6,281 nt of DNA from NCBI GenBank assembly GCA_946538445.1, contig CAMNGO010000122.1, positions 1 to 6,281 of the forward strand, written 5' to 3'. The notes under the pieces were generated by a model. It was not told where the DNA came from. It ran no database searches and saw only the letters and a program-made list of their open reading frames with translations. Source of the stretch: an uncultured Lachnospiraceae bacterium. GTDB lineage: Bacteria; Bacillota; Clostridia; Lachnospirales; Lachnospiraceae. Numbering within the stretch: the first letter of the stretch is position 1; the number at the start of each line of letters is the position of its first letter. A program made the position numbers and the translations under genes. Below, one piece after another: positions 5,754 to 6,281 of the stretch.

Positions 5754-5768
5754 GCGGCAGTTTGCCGC
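5754..5768 (+). other. Intercistronic hairpin between isomerase and transaldolase genes
   Basis: GCGGCA (5754-5759) and TGCCGC (5763-5768) form a perfect 6-bp GC-rich stem with a GTT loop, six bases after the isomerase stop. No T-run follows, so it is not a standard terminator. It may stabilise the upstream message end, mark a processing site or weakly reduce downstream expression. Confidence 0.4.
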
Positions 5769-5821
5769 AATGAGCTACATCTTGACATAAAGCCAAAACA
5801 GATATATCAGGAGGTGCAGAT

Positions 5822-6281
5822 ATGAAGTTTTTTATCGATACAGCCAATGTGGATGACATCAGAAAAGCAAATGATATGGGCGTGATCTGTGGCGTGACTA
5901 CCAATCCGTCCCTCATAGCCAAGGAAGGCAGAGATTTCAATGAGGTAATCCAGGAGATCGCTTCCATCGTGGACGGCCCCATCAGTGGTGAAGTGAAAGC
6001 TACCACAACCGATGCCGAAGGCATGATTGCGGAGGGCAGAGAGATCGCTGCGATCCATCCTAATATGGTAGTAAAGATTCCTATGACAGTGGAAGGCCTG
6101 AAAGCGACGAAGGCTCTGTCCGCAGAAGGAATCAAAACGAATGTTACATTGATCTTTAATGCAAACCAGGCCCTCCTTGCTGCCAGAGCCGGCGCAACTT
6201 ATGTCTCTCCTTTCCTTGGAAGACTGGATGATATCAATGTGCGCGGCGTAGATCTGATCCGTGAGATCGCAGATATCTTCG
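5822..6281 (+). CDS. tal: Transaldolase, TalC/FSA-type small subfamily (partial, 3' end outside window)
   Basis: The first 153 residues are present with no stop before the window ends; full-length relatives have about 215. Motifs: FIDTAN (4-9, D6), GVTTNPSL (24-31, N28), VVKIPMT (83-89) with Schiff-base lysine K85, TNVTLIF (106-112) and YVSPFLGRLDD (127-137). The fold is a TIM barrel. Transaldolase moves a dihydroxyacetone unit between sedoheptulose 7-phosphate or fructose 6-phosphate and an aldose phosphate. In Escherichia coli fructose-6-phosphate aldolase, residue 131 is Tyr and a Gln sits at 59; here 131 is Phe and the aligned residue is E57, both as in true transaldolases. The start is set by AGGAGGT at 5809-5815, six bases upstream. 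As the fourth gene of the run it supplies the carbon-shuffling step for a pentose-phosphate-type route. Confidence 0.93.
   Translation, partial: MKFFIDTANVDDIRKANDMGVICGVTTNPSLIAKEGRDFNEVIQEIASIVDGPISGEVKATTTDAEGMIAEGREIAAIHPNMVVKIPMTVEGLKATKALSAEGIKTNVTLIFNANQALLAARAGATYVSPFLGRLDDINVRGVDLIREIADIF

Noticed and set aside
28..5804. ACAGATA found at 28-34, 3195-3201, 3211-3217 and 5798-5804, always in leaders
   Set aside because: A 7-base AT-rich word in AT-rich leaders is weak evidence for a shared regulatory site; only the two copies within the half-site array are credited.
5782..5810. TTGACA at 5782-5787 with TATCAG 17 bp downstream, as an internal promoter for transaldolase
   Set aside because: The -10 match is poor and overlaps the ribosome binding site AGGAGGT; transcription would start after that site, leaving the message without it.
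5614..6135. 173-codon minus-strand frame across the isomerase and transaldolase genes
   Set aside because: It spans the antisense of two well-supported genes and an intergenic gap, with no recognisable protein motif.

Overview
The window looks like chromosomal DNA of a low-to-moderate GC Firmicute, most likely a clostridial gut anaerobe of the Lachnospiraceae type. This is inferred from the strong AGGAGG-type ribosome binding sites, the short AT-rich intergenic regions with sigma-A-like TTGACA promoters, and the protein families present: DegV, CitG, AraM-type glycerol-1-phosphate dehydrogenase and a TalC-type transaldolase. A genus cannot be fixed from the sequence alone.

Layout. Positions 75-968 (+) encode a CitG-family protein (triphosphoribosyl-dephospho-CoA synthase family), closed by a clear intrinsic terminator at 1010-1038. 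A consensus-like promoter (1094-1122) followed by two small palindromes drives a DegV/FakB-type fatty-acid-binding protein at 1193-2086 (+). A calcineurin-like metallophosphoesterase at 2055-2912 (-) converges on degV and overlaps its 3' end by 32 bp. Its own promoter and ribosome binding site argue for a start well inside the longest open frame.

The 329-bp divergent region 2913-3241 holds the phosphoesterase promoter, a very AT-rich stretch with two inverted repeats, and a strong promoter (TTGACA, 17 bp, TATGAT) overlaid by repeated TGTATC/GATACA half-sites. That promoter serves a same-strand gene run: glycerol-1-phosphate dehydrogenase (araM-like, 3242-4423), a HAD-IIA phosphatase (araL/nagD-like, 4484-5278), an RpiB/LacA/LacB-family isomerase (5313-5747) and a transaldolase that runs off the window end (5822 to beyond 6281). 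Gaps are 34-74 bp, each gene has its own strong ribosome binding site, and no convincing internal terminator is visible, so this is probably one operon.

How the genes may work together. The phosphatase/AraM pair recalls araL and araM in the Bacillus subtilis arabinose operon. Here the pair is linked to pentose-phosphate-type enzymes (an aldose/ketose-phosphate isomerase and a transaldolase), suggesting inducible sugar or polyol-phosphate catabolism with polyol-phosphate formation and dephosphorylation as a branch or detoxification step. The exact substrate is unknown. The isomerase lacks the canonical His after the active-site Asp, so ribose 5-phosphate should not be assumed. I see no phage genes, insertion sequences, CRISPR arrays, tRNAs or rRNAs. 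The most unusual signals are the regulatory repeats before the operon, the divergent isomerase and the CitG-like protein without its usual G-x-H-x-D-M motif.
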